From: Deltaproteobacteria bacterium | GTDB lineage: Bacteria > Desulfobacterota_B > Binatia > Binatales > Binataceae | Direction of reading: 5' to 3' | Length of the DNA: 9,065 bases | Assembly (NCBI GenBank): GCA_021827465.1 | Contig: JAKAVX010000076.1 | Location: 1-9,065, forward strand | Shown: piece by piece, positions 1 through 6,678 of the stretch | Position numbering within the stretch: position 1 is the stretch's first letter | Layout of the letters: every line of letters starts with the position of its first letter | The notes under the pieces: model-generated | Database searches by the model: none | What the model saw: only the letters and a program-made list of their open reading frames with translations | What the model was told of the DNA's origin: nothing | Program-made: the position numbers and the translations under genes

Positions 1-469
1 AGCGCGGGTCGGAGCCGGCGGAATCGGGTTCGGTCATCGAGAAGCCGGACTCCATCTTGCCTTCGGTCAGCGGCACGAGCCATTTGCGCTTCTGCTCCTC
101 GGTGCCGTACTTGAGCAGAATTTGCTGATTGCCGGAGTTGGGCGCGACCACCCCGAACAGCGCCGCCGCTCCCATGCTGTAGGCGAGCACCTCGTTCATG
201 TATGCATGCTCGAGGAAGTTGAGCCCCGAGCCGGCGTACTCGGGCGGCAGATGAGGCGCCCAGAGACCCGCCTGCTTCACCTTCTGCTTGATCGACTCCC
301 TGAGTTCCCGCGCCGCGCGCCGGTCTTCGGGCGTCGCTCCGTCGCGCCATCCGGCCCACAGCTTGCGCTCGTTGGGCAGGATATCGCGGTTGACGATCTG
401 CGCGGTGAGCATGCGAATCTCATTGATGCGCGGATCGAGCGTCGGGACCGGTTTCACGTTCATCTGCAT
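1..469 (-). CDS. Acyl-CoA dehydrogenase, N-terminal part (cut by left edge)
   Basis: This is an FAD-dependent acyl-CoA dehydrogenase, which inserts an alpha,beta double bond into an acyl-CoA and passes electrons to ETF. About 156 residues are visible: the N-terminal helical domain (about 1-120) and the start of the beta domain. The segment GFSMTEPDSAGSDP (near 140-154) is the FAD/substrate loop signature. It has one residue more between the Glu and the Gly-Ser-Asp than the classic short-chain enzymes, as in ACAD10/11-like and mycobacterial FadE enzymes. The start at 469 is supported by a GAGGGG ribosome site (478-483) 8 nt upstream. The catalytic base and C-terminus lie outside the window. 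The gene diverges from the cyclase across 325 bp. Its substrate cannot be told from this part. The family call is firm. It is not the same gene as the dehydrogenase at the right edge. Confidence 0.93.
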   Translation of the reverse strand, partial: MQMNVKPVPTLDPRINEIRMLTAQIVNRDILPNERKLWAGWRDGATPEDRRAARELRESIKQKVKQAGLWAPHLPPEYAGSGLNFLEHAYMNEVLAYSMGAAALFGVVAPNSGNQQILLKYGTEEQKRKWLVPLTEGKMESGFSMTEPDSAGSDPR

Positions 470-794
470 GATGGCTTCCCCTCGTGAGCCAGGGCGCGGC
501 TCGGCGGTTCGAGCGTCGCGTCATTTCGAAGTCTCCGAAGCGGCATCGCGCCGTTATCGGGATCGAACGATCGCTGCTCGCAGTCGCCGGCAAAGCGCAT
601 GTAGCCGGAAATCTCCATTTTCAATTCCGATACAGATTTCCACCGATATCCGGCGCTTTGCAAACCCATCCGAAGCCCCGATTTTGAGTCCGAACTTTCC
701 GCCGCGCCGCTACGCCGCCCACACAATCACAACGCGCGTCCGATAGCCCGCGCGGGGCGGGCGCGCTAGTCTTCGGAGCCGGACTCTTCCGCAG
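470..794. other. Divergent intergenic region between acyl-CoA dehydrogenase and cyclase
   Basis: These 325 bp separate two divergently transcribed genes and should hold both promoters. The stretch around 605-690 is richer in A+T than its surroundings. On the plus strand TTGCAA (658-663), 16 bp, GATTTT (680-685) is a weak sigma70-like candidate. On the minus strand TTGAAA (624-619) has only a poor -10 (TACATG, 15-bp spacing). None is good enough to call a promoter. Short open frames here have no family resemblance and look like chance. An inverted repeat at 607-641 is listed separately. Confidence 0.6.
607..641. repeat. Inverted repeat, 8-bp perfect arms
   Basis: GGAAATCT (607-614) and AGATTTCC (634-641) are perfect inverted copies around a 19-nt centre, in the A+T-richer part of the divergent intergenic region. 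It could be a regulator site, with half-sites 27 bp apart, or a chance dyad. Without a second copy in the window I cannot decide. Confidence 0.3.
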
Positions 795-3017
795 ATGGCG
801 CGCAAGCAGGCACGCAAACGATGGCGCTTCTCGTGGCCGACTTTTTTTCTCGGCCTCGCGACGGTCGCCGTCCTCTTCGCCGTGAACCAGACCCATCCCA
901 CGGCGCTGGCGATCGCGGAACTCAAGGCGACCGACCTGAGGATGTATTCGCGCCCGAGTCAAAGGCCGACCGGCGCAGTCGCTATCGCCGCTATCGACGA
1001 CAAGAGTATCGCCGCGCTCGGCCACTGGCCGTGGCCAAGAAGCGTGATGGCCGGGCTTGAGCGCGCGTTTATCGATTACAAGGTCGCGATTGTCGGCTAC
1101 GACATCCTGTTCAGCGAGACCGACGGGACCGATAGGCAGCGCGCCGAGATCGCAGGCGAGCTTCGCGCGATGGGCGTTTCGGGTGCGCCGATTCGCGCGG
1201 TGCTCGGCAAAAGCAACGACCAGGCCTTTGCCGACGCGGTGCGCGCGCAGGACCGAACCTTCCTTGCCTACGGTTTCGCAAGCCATATGTTCGGACGCCA
1301 GAGCCTCATCGGCGCCGACACCGGCGGCTACCTGACCGCGCTCCAGAATCCGCCGCCGATGACCTACAACCTGGTGCGGATCGCAAGCGGCGCCCATCCG
1401 TTCATGATCGAGGCCGACGCATATCGGCCGCCAATCCCGGCGCTGCTCGATGCCGCCGCTGGGACCGCCTACGTGGATATCGACGCCGACGCTGACGGCG
1501 TTATCCGCTCCGAACTCGGCGTGGTGAAGTTTCACGGCCGCTACTGCGTTCCGCTCTTTCTTGCGATTCTGCGCGCGGCCGCCGGCGACGCGAACCTCGC
1601 TCTTTCGCTCGGAAAGCGCGGCGTCAGCGGGATCTCGCTCGGCAATATCAATATCCCGGTCAACCAGGTCGGCCAGATGCTGATCCGGTTCCGCGGACCG
1701 GAAGGAACGTTCCCGCATTACTCGGTCTCGGACATCATCGATCACAAGCTCCCAATGGCCGACCTGGCGGGGAAAATCGTGCTGGTCGGCGTGACCGGCA
1801 AGGGCCTCGGCGACCGCGTGGTGACTCCCGTCGAGGGTAATTTTCCCGGCGTCGAGGTACACGCCAACGCGATCGACAACGTGCTGCGCGGCGACTTCGT
1901 CCGCCGCAGCCTCGACCATAGCTTTCAGAACGTCGCGGCGATCGTGCTCGGAGTGCTGACCGCCGTCACCGCGGCATGGTTTTCGGCCCTGATGGCGGCG
2001 CTTTCGGGAGTGATTCTCGGCCTTGGCTATTTCCTTTACGTGCAGCATCAACTTTTGAGCCACGGAATCCTGCACGGGGTCGTCTTTCCGATCGGCACGC
2101 TCGCCGTTACCTACACCACGCTCGCGACGTACCGCTACGTGACCGAGGGCCTGGAGAAACGCCGCCTGCGCCACGCCTTCGAGAAATATCTGCATCCCGA
2201 CGTAATCGCCTCGGTGGTTGACGATCCGAGCGGGCTCAAGCTCGGCGGCGAGCGCCGCCACGTGAGTATCCTGTTCGCCGATATCGTCTCCTTCACTACG
2301 CGCGCCGAACGCACCGAGCCCGAGGCGCTGGTCGCGCTTTTGAACACGTACATGACCTCGATGACCGACGTGATCCTCAAGGGCGGCGGAGTCGTGGACA
2401 AGCTGATGGGCGACGGAATCATGGCCTTCTGGGGCGCGCCCAACGAACTGGAAAACGCGGCCCGCGCGTCGATCGATTCCGCGATCGAGATGCTTCGGCG
2501 CCTCGCGCAGCTTCGCGCCGAGGACCCGCGCTTCGCCGACCTCGATATCGGGATCGGAATCGCAATCGGCGACGCGGTCGTCGGCAATTTCGGCGGCGAA
2601 AAGCGCTTCGACTATTCGGTAATCGGCGACACGGTGAATTTCGCCTCGCGCCTGGAAGGACTCACCCGCAAGTTCAAGGTGCATCTGCTGGTGAGCCGCC
2701 AGACTTTCCTCGAGGCGCGCACTCCGTATATCGCGCGCGATATCGGATTGGTCCGGGTCAAGGGCAAGGCGCAGCTCGTGCCGATCGTCGAGGTCGTGGG
2801 CCATCCGGGCGACGGCATCGCGCCGGATTTTTACCGCGGCTTCGCCAAAGCGTGCGATCTGCTGCGCACCCACGACGCGGAAGCCGCGCGCAAACAGCTC
2901 CTCGACCTGCAGGCCGAGCGGCCGGGCGATGAGGTCGTGAACCTGTACCTCGAAAAGCTCAAGGAACCGGGCGACGAACCTCCGGCCGAGATGGTGTTCG
3001 AGCTCGAAAGCAAGTAA
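795..3017 (+). CDS. CHASE2 sensor / class III adenylate cyclase, membrane protein
   Basis: This 740-residue protein should make cAMP in response to an extracytoplasmic signal. A basic N-terminus and TM1 (about 13-30) lead into a large periplasmic CHASE2 domain (about 33-375). Three close membrane spans follow (about 379-397, 399-416, 426-448), then a short linker (451-485) and the class III cyclase domain (about 486-668). The catalytic set looks complete for a homodimer: metal-binding D496 (FADIVSF) and D540 (KLMGDG), adenine-selecting K536 and D612, and transition-state residues N615 and R619 (GDTVNFASR). The K/D pair favours ATP over GTP. A TPR-like C-terminal tail of about 70 residues (671-740), ending in VFELESK, resembles tails common in CHASE2 cyclases. 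The ATG at 795 fits the N-terminus although the ribosome site is weak (GGAG at 775-778, 16 nt away). The CHASE2 ligand is unknown. Confidence 0.95.
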   Translation: MARKQARKRWRFSWPTFFLGLATVAVLFAVNQTHPTALAIAELKATDLRMYSRPSQRPTGAVAIAAIDDKSIAALGHWPWPRSVMAGLERAFIDYKVAIVGYDILFSETDGTDRQRAEIAGELRAMGVSGAPIRAVLGKSNDQAFADAVRAQDRTFLAYGFASHMFGRQSLIGADTGGYLTALQNPPPMTYNLVRIASGAHPFMIEADAYRPPIPALLDAAAGTAYVDIDADADGVIRSELGVVKFHGRYCVPLFLAILRAAAGDANLALSLGKRGVSGISLGNINIPVNQVGQMLIRFRGPEGTFPHYSVSDIIDHKLPMADLAGKIVLVGVTGKGLGDRVVTPVEGNFPGVEVHANAIDNVLRGDFVRRSLDHSFQNVAAIVLGVLTAVTAAWFSALMAALSGVILGLGYFLYVQHQLLSHGILHGVVFPIGTLAVTYTTLATYRYVTEGLEKRRLRHAFEKYLHPDVIASVVDDPSGLKLGGERRHVSILFADIVSFTTRAERTEPEALVALLNTYMTSMTDVILKGGGVVDKLMGDGIMAFWGAPNELENAARASIDSAIEMLRRLAQLRAEDPRFADLDIGIGIAIGDAVVGNFGGEKRFDYSVIGDTVNFASRLEGLTRKFKVHLLVSRQTFLEARTPYIARDIGLVRVKGKAQLVPIVEVVGHPGDGIAPDFYRGFAKACDLLRTHDAEAARKQLLDLQAERPGDEVVNLYLEKLKEPGDEPPAEMVFELESK

Positions 3018-3018
3018 C

Positions 3019-3034
3019 TGGCGGGAATCCGCCA
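3019..3034 (+). other. Small hairpin after the cyclase stop codon
   Basis: TGGCGG (3019-3024), a GAAT loop and CCGCCA (3029-3034) form a perfect 6-bp stem starting 2 nt after the cyclase stop. The sequence that follows (TTCGTGATATTTGG) is only weakly T-rich, so this is at best a poor intrinsic terminator. It may partly insulate argC, or be an mRNA-end stabiliser. Confidence 0.35.
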
Positions 3035-3095
3035 TTCGTGATATTTGGTAAAAACCGACGCCGTCCACAACAGTGAGGTTCCGGGTACATCCCTG

Positions 3096-4151
3096 ATGGG
3101 TTCGAGTAACAGGGTTCGAGTCGGTGTTGTCGGAGCTTCCGGATACTCGGGTATCGAGGCGGTCCGGATCCTGGCAACCCATCCGTTCGTTGAGCTGACC
3201 GTCCTTACCTCGGAGCATTACGCCGGGCGTGAGGTCGCTGACGTTTACCACCATCTGGCGGGCCTGGATCTGCCCGCTTTCGAGGAGCTTCGTGCTGACC
3301 TGGTAAAGCAGCGCGCCGAAGTGGTCTTGTCGTGCCTGCCCGAGAAAGTCGGCGCCGGGCTCATCTCCGAGCTGATCATGGGGGGCGCGCGGGTGGTGGA
3401 TTTTTCGGCGGATTTTCGCCTGAAGGATCCGGCCGTGTATCGCGCGACTTATGGGATAGAGCATCCCGCGCTCGCGCTGCTTCGCGAGGCGGTTTACGGG
3501 CTCAGCGAATTCCATCGCGCACAAATCCGCGAGGCTCGCCTGGTCGCTAATCCCGGATGCTATCCGACGGGCGCGCTGCTCGGGCTTTTGCCGCTGATAC
3601 GGCGCGACCTTATCGAGCCTTCATCGATAGTGATCGATTCCAAGTCCGGAACGACCGGCGCGCGGCGCGCTCCGCAGATCGATCAGCTTTTCGCCGAGGT
3701 CAACGAGAACTTCCGCGCCTACAAGGTCGGCACCCATCGCCATACGCCTGAAATCGAGCAGGAAATCGGAAGCCTGCTCGGGCGCGATATCGCGGTGATG
3801 TTCGTGCCGCATCTGCTGCCGGTGACCCGCGGAATCCTTACTTCCATCTTCATGCGCCCGCGCAACGGCACCACCGAACAGGACGTCCGCAACGCCTTCG
3901 AGGCGAGCTTCGCGAAGTCGCGCTTCGTCCGCCTGCTCAAGCCCGGAGAGTTGCCCGAGCTTAGGAACGTGCGCGCGACCAACTTCTGCGAAATCGCGGT
4001 CCATCTCGATCGCCGCTCGGGAACGCTGCTGGTCCTGACCGCGATAGACAATCTCGGCAAAGGCGCGGCCGGCCAGGCGATCCAGAACATGAACCTGATG
4101 CTCGGTTACGACGAGGCGGCCGGACTGCTCGGCGTCGCGCCGGTACCGTAG
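3096..4151 (+). CDS. argC: N-acetyl-gamma-glutamyl-phosphate reductase
   Basis: ArgC carries out the third step of arginine synthesis, the NADPH-dependent reduction of N-acetylglutamyl-5-phosphate to its semialdehyde, in the cytoplasm. From the ATG at 3096 the protein has 351 residues, a usual length for the type 1 enzyme. An N-terminal Rossmann motif GVVGASGYSG (10-19) binds NADPH. VANPGCYPTGALLGLLP (150-166) matches the family signature with catalytic Cys155. GTHRHTPE (212-219) holds the conserved active-site His. The frame stays open upstream to a TTG at 3045, but those residues do not look like family sequence, so I prefer 3096. A GAGG (3074-3077) lies rather far from that start, so initiation is weakly supported. 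The gene lies 78 bp after the cyclase and faces the pirin gene. No other arg gene is in the window. Confidence 0.96.
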   Translation: MGSSNRVRVGVVGASGYSGIEAVRILATHPFVELTVLTSEHYAGREVADVYHHLAGLDLPAFEELRADLVKQRAEVVLSCLPEKVGAGLISELIMGGARVVDFSADFRLKDPAVYRATYGIEHPALALLREAVYGLSEFHRAQIREARLVANPGCYPTGALLGLLPLIRRDLIEPSSIVIDSKSGTTGARRAPQIDQLFAEVNENFRAYKVGTHRHTPEIEQEIGSLLGRDIAVMFVPHLLPVTRGILTSIFMRPRNGTTEQDVRNAFEASFAKSRFVRLLKPGELPELRNVRATNFCEIAVHLDRRSGTLLVLTAIDNLGKGAAGQAIQNMNLMLGYDEAAGLLGVAPVP

Positions 4152-4173
4152 CAGCCCGGACTCTCGCGCCCGC

Positions 4174-4869
4174 TCACGGGAGATCGAACAGCAGTAGCTC
4201 CGCGTCCGAAAGCGCGTTGAATTCAAGCTTCTCTTCGGATTCCACGCGCGCGCCGTCGCCTTCGGCGAGTTCGACGCCGTTTATCCTGACGCGCCCGCGC
4301 GCAAGATGCGCATACGCGCGCCTTCGGCTGTCGATCGGAACCGAGACCGCATGTCCCGTCGCGAGGCGGCCGGCGCTTAAGCGCGCGTCCTGGTTTATCG
4401 TGAGCGAGCCGTCCCGGCCGTCGGGTGAGACGACCAGGCGCGGGAAGTCGTTTTCCGCGCGCTCGAAGCGCTTCTGCTCGTAACCGGGCGCAAGCCCGCG
4501 CTGGTTCGGAAGAATCCAGATCTGCAGCAGATGAAGCGGCTCGACGCGCGAGGCGTTGAACTCGCTATGGACGATCCCGCTTCCCGCCGTCATCCGCTGC
4601 ACTTCGCCGGGCCGTATTTGCGACCCGTTGCCGAGACTGTCGCGATGCGCGAGCGCGCCGTCGAGCACGACGGTTATGATTTCCATGTCGCGATGCGAGT
4701 GCGAGGGAAACCCGCCGCCCGGCGCAATCCGGTCGTCGTTGATCACCCTGAGCGCGGAAAATCCCATATGGTCCGGATCGTAATACTCCGCGAATGAGAA
4801 CGTATGGCGGCTGTCCAGCCATGCAAGGCTCGTCCGGCCGCGCTCGTCCGCTCGTCTTGGCGTGATCAT
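4174..4869 (-). CDS. Pirin family protein, YhhW-like (putative quercetin 2,3-dioxygenase)
   Basis: This cytoplasmic bicupin has 231 residues from the ATG at 4869, the same length I recall for E. coli YhhW, and it closely resembles that protein throughout (for example GFSALRVINDD near 36-46). The predicted metal ligands are all present in the N-terminal cupin: His57 and His59 (SHSHRDME), and His101 and Glu103 (VHSEFN). YhhW and human pirin have quercetinase activity in vitro, so dioxygenase action on flavonols or related aromatics is plausible here, but the true substrate is unknown. A GTG at 4887 could add six residues. The ATG is preferred because it matches the family N-terminus (MITPRRADERG) and has a GGGGG tract 9 nt upstream. 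The gene lies 36 bp after wrbA on the same strand, so it is probably the last gene of the marR-wrbA-pirin transcript. Confidence 0.92.
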   Translation of the reverse strand: MITPRRADERGRTSLAWLDSRHTFSFAEYYDPDHMGFSALRVINDDRIAPGGGFPSHSHRDMEIITVVLDGALAHRDSLGNGSQIRPGEVQRMTAGSGIVHSEFNASRVEPLHLLQIWILPNQRGLAPGYEQKRFERAENDFPRLVVSPDGRDGSLTINQDARLSAGRLATGHAVSVPIDSRRRAYAHLARGRVRINGVELAEGDGARVESEEKLEFNALSDAELLLFDLP

Positions 4870-4905
4870 GTTGGTTGTCCCCCGCACCTCTTCAGGTAAA
4901 CGCGC

Positions 4906-5529
4906 TTATCGCGACGAAGCGAGGCGCTTTGCAATCTCGGCGACGTGGCGGCCCTGGAAGCGCGCGATCGCAAGCTCGTTTTCGCTCGGCTGGCGCCGCC
5001 CGTCGGAGCCGGTGATCGTGCTCGCGCCGTAAGGCGTGCCGCCGCTCATCTCGGCCACGTTGTTCATTTCGGGAATCGTGTACGGAACCCCGGCCACGAT
5101 CATGCCGTGATGGAACAGCGTGGTGTGAAAGCTGGTGAGCGTGGTTTCCTGTCCGCCGTGCTGGCTTGCGGTGCTGGTGAAAACGCTGCCGACTTTTCCC
5201 GCCAGCGCGCCCTTGACCCACAGGCCGCCGGTCTGGTCGAGGAAGTTGCGCATCTGCGAGGCCATGTTGCCGAAGCGGGTCGGGGCGCCGAAGATTATCG
5301 CGTCAGCCTCGGCCAGATCGCCCGGCGCTGCGAGCGGAACGTGGGCGAAAGCGGCACGCGCGGCCTTGGCGCCGCTTTTCTCGAGGATATCGGCGGGCAT
5401 CAGCTCGGGCACCTGGTAGAGCTGCACTTCCACGCCGGGCACTTCGCGCGCCCCGGCGGCGACAGCCTCGGCCATCCGGTAGACGTGCCCGTAGGTGCTG
5501 TAGAAGACGATCTGAAGTTTGACCGACAT
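4906..5529 (-). CDS. wrbA: NAD(P)H:quinone oxidoreductase, WrbA type (type IV)
   Basis: WrbA is a flavodoxin-fold FMN enzyme that reduces quinones by two electrons, avoiding semiquinone radicals. The 207-residue protein is close to the usual length of about 200. The FMN phosphate loop is YSTYGH (10-15). The isoalloxazine-contact loops are APTRFGNM (82-89) and STASQHGG (119-126), and GGTPYGA (163-169) is also typical. It should form the usual soluble tetramer. The start at 5529 has an AGGAG site (5539-5543) 9 nt upstream. A perfect 12-bp palindrome lies 20 to 31 nt upstream of the start codon and matches boxes in front of the neighbouring marR, so control by that MarR is likely. It lies 62 bp after marR and 36 bp before the pirin gene. 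Confidence 0.96.
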   Translation of the reverse strand: MSVKLQIVFYSTYGHVYRMAEAVAAGAREVPGVEVQLYQVPELMPADILEKSGAKAARAAFAHVPLAAPGDLAEADAIIFGAPTRFGNMASQMRNFLDQTGGLWVKGALAGKVGSVFTSTASQHGGQETTLTSFHTTLFHHGMIVAGVPYTIPEMNNVAEMSGGTPYGASTITGSDGRRQPSENELAIARFQGRHVAEIAKRLASSR

Positions 5530-5548
5530 TTTGCGTTTCTCCTGCTAG

Positions 5549-5560
5549 TTTGAATTCAAA
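5549..5560. promoter_or_regulatory. Perfect palindrome upstream of wrbA, probable MarR operator
   Basis: TTTGAATTCAAA is a perfect 12-bp palindrome in the 62-bp gap between marR and wrbA. It extends to 5546-5563 with one mismatched pair. It ends just upstream of the wrbA ribosome site. Near-identical boxes occur before marR (11 of 12 bases each), so I infer a shared operator. A wrbA promoter here is not clear: TTGCGA (5574-5569) is a possible -35, but no good -10 follows. Confidence 0.7.
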
Positions 5561-5591
5561 TTAATGTCGCAAACGAAAGCGACAGCTTCTC

Positions 5592-6053
5592 TCATAACGC
5601 GATCTCGCGCGCCTTGGTTCCCAGCTTTCCGCAAAGTCGCCCGAGTTCGCGCTGCTCGGGCGCGCTGAGCGCTCCCACCAACCGCGTTATGTCCGCGGCA
5701 TGGCCGGGAAAGACGTCCCTGATAAAGCGCCGCCCGTCGGCCGTCAGCTCGACCGTGACGAAACGCCGATCCTCCGGGTTGCGCCTTCGCCTGACCAGGC
5801 GGCGGCGTTCGAGGTTGTCGACCACCGTGGTCACGTTGCCGCCGCTTCGGAGCAGCTTTCGGCCGAGCTCGTTCTGGCACATCGGACCGAGATGGAGCAG
5901 CGCTTCGAGCACGCCCAACTGGCCCATCGTGAGGCCGTGGCGCGAGAGCGCCGCCGAAAGCTTTGCCGCGACGGTGTCGGAGGCGCGCATCAGCTTGATA
6001 TAGGCGTCGAGCGCGAGCCTTTCGCGCTCGCTTCCCTGGTAATGGGTCGGCAT
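5592..6053 (-). CDS. MarR family transcriptional regulator
   Basis: This 153-residue winged-helix protein is a MarR-type dimeric repressor. Helical dimerisation parts are at about 8-38 and 115-152. The DNA-binding part includes the recognition helix region SGGNVTTVVDNLERR (70-84). The wing carries PEDRRFVTVELT (93-104), the family's conserved Asp-Arg signature. Two cysteines (C60 next to the helix-turn-helix, C141 near the C-terminus) could allow thiol-based sensing, which is my inference. The ATG at 6053 is chosen because it gives a normal MarR N-terminus; upstream codons in the same frame do not look like family sequence. No Shine-Dalgarno site is visible before it: the leader consists mainly of operator-like DNA. 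The boxes at 6057-6083 and 5549-5560 suggest it represses itself and wrbA-pirin. MarR proteins next to quinone reductases often respond to quinones or other electrophiles. Confidence 0.93.
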   Translation of the reverse strand: MPTHYQGSERERLALDAYIKLMRASDTVAAKLSAALSRHGLTMGQLGVLEALLHLGPMCQNELGRKLLRSGGNVTTVVDNLERRRLVRRRRNPEDRRFVTVELTADGRRFIRDVFPGHAADITRLVGALSAPEQRELGRLCGKLGTKAREIAL

Positions 6054-6056
6054 CGT

Positions 6057-6068
6057 TTTTAATTCAAA
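6057..6068. promoter_or_regulatory. MarR operator-like box, proximal to marR
   Basis: TTTTAATTCAAA differs at one base from the perfect palindrome upstream of wrbA. It lies 3 nt before the marR start codon, inside the predicted leader, where bound repressor could block transcript elongation. Its inner half also pairs with the inner half of the next box to give a perfect inverted repeat, TTCAAA-TCG-TTTGAA (6063-6077). Confidence 0.6.
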
Positions 6069-6071
6069 TCG

Positions 6072-6083
6072 TTTGAACTCAAA
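6072..6083. promoter_or_regulatory. MarR operator-like box overlapping the marR -10
   Basis: TTTGAACTCAAA differs at one base from the wrbA palindrome and has perfect 5-bp arms. It covers half of the predicted -10 (6081-6086) and the expected transcription start (near 6074). Its centre is 15 bp from that of the proximal box. Occupation here would block RNA polymerase, so I infer autorepression. Confidence 0.65.
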
Positions 6084-6109
6084 ATAATCCCGGCAGGCGT
6101 GCCTGTCAA
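6081..6109 (-). promoter_or_regulatory. Sigma70-type promoter for marR-wrbA-pirin
   Basis: On the minus strand, TTGACA (6109-6104, exact consensus), a 17-bp spacer and TATTTT (6086-6081, 4 of 6) form the best promoter I see in the window. Transcription should start near 6074, giving a leader of about 20 nt before marR. The -35 contains the TGA stop codon of the upstream GNAT gene, so promoter and coding end share bases. Confidence 0.7.
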
Positions 6110-6678
6110 GCGGCGTGATTGCGCGCGCTCCATTCGGATTCCAGCAGCGCGAACAGGCATTCGTCGCGCCATCGCCCGCGTGACCACACGCTGGCGGCCA
6201 GGCGGCCTTCCAGCCTGAAGCTGAGCCTTTCGAGCAATGCCATCGCGCGGGCGTTTTCATCCTGGGTCAGCGCGACCAGGCGATGCATCCCGAGGCGCGA
6301 GAAGGCGTAGCCGACAAGCTCGCGCACCGCCTCCGAGGCAAGGCCCCTGCCCTGCCAGGCGCGGGCGAAGCTGAATCCGATTTCCGCCTGGCGCGGGTCG
6401 TGAACGTCAACGATAAGCCCGCAGTCTCCGGCAAGGGCGTTGGTTGACCGGAGCGCCGCCGCGAACTGAAACCATCGCCCCGGCGTCCCCGGCCTCACGC
6501 TCTGTTGCTCTCGAATTAAATGGATCGCGTCGCGGCGGCGAAACGGCAGTTCCCATCCCTGGAACCGCGCAACCTCGGGATCGTTGCGATAGGCGAGAAG
6601 CGGCACCAGGTCCGCGTCGCGAAACCGCCTGAGCGTGAGTCTTGAGGATTCCAGATGGGTAAGCGGAGCCCACTCCAT
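6106..6678 (-). CDS. GNAT family N-acetyltransferase, RimJ/RimL-like
   Basis: This is an acetyl-CoA-dependent N-acetyltransferase of the Acetyltransf_3 type, 190 residues, cytoplasmic. LESSRLTLRRFRDADL (9-24) is the typical N-terminal strand of RimJ/RimL relatives. AEIGFSFARAWQGRGLASEA (98-117) is motif A, with the pyrophosphate-binding loop QGRGLA at 109-114. ENARAMALLERLSFRLEGR (141-159) is motif B, with the conserved Asn142 and the closing strand. The frame is open further upstream, but the ATG at 6678 has a GAGGAG site (6686-6691) 7 nt away and matches the family N-terminus. A 6-bp hairpin (6695-6713) sits just upstream of that site. Relatives acetylate ribosomal protein N-termini, amino acids, polyamines or drugs, and nothing here decides which. 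It ends 52 bp before marR and may share read-through transcription with it. Confidence 0.92.
   Translation of the reverse strand: MEWAPLTHLESSRLTLRRFRDADLVPLLAYRNDPEVARFQGWELPFRRRDAIHLIREQQSVRPGTPGRWFQFAAALRSTNALAGDCGLIVDVHDPRQAEIGFSFARAWQGRGLASEAVRELVGYAFSRLGMHRLVALTQDENARAMALLERLSFRLEGRLAASVWSRGRWRDECLFALLESEWSARNHAA

Noticed and set aside
621..3524. A 967-codon open frame on the minus strand, opposite the cyclase and the start of argC
   Set aside because: Its codons are in exact register with the sense codons, so it stays open simply because TTA, CTA and TCA are absent from the sense frames in this stretch. The product is rich in Arg, His and Asp and resembles no family, while the plus-strand genes have clear domains.
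4152..4180. Possible bidirectional terminator between argC and pirin
   Set aside because: Only a 4-bp CCCG/CGGG stem (4169-4180) without T-runs; too weak to call.
4945..5553. A 202-codon plus-strand open frame opposite wrbA
   Set aside because: In register with wrbA codons and without family resemblance; an antisense artefact of codon bias.
6054..6260. Upstream extension of marR to an ATG at 6260
   Set aside because: The added residues overlap the GNAT gene, do not look like MarR sequence, and would place the promoter and operators inside the coding region.
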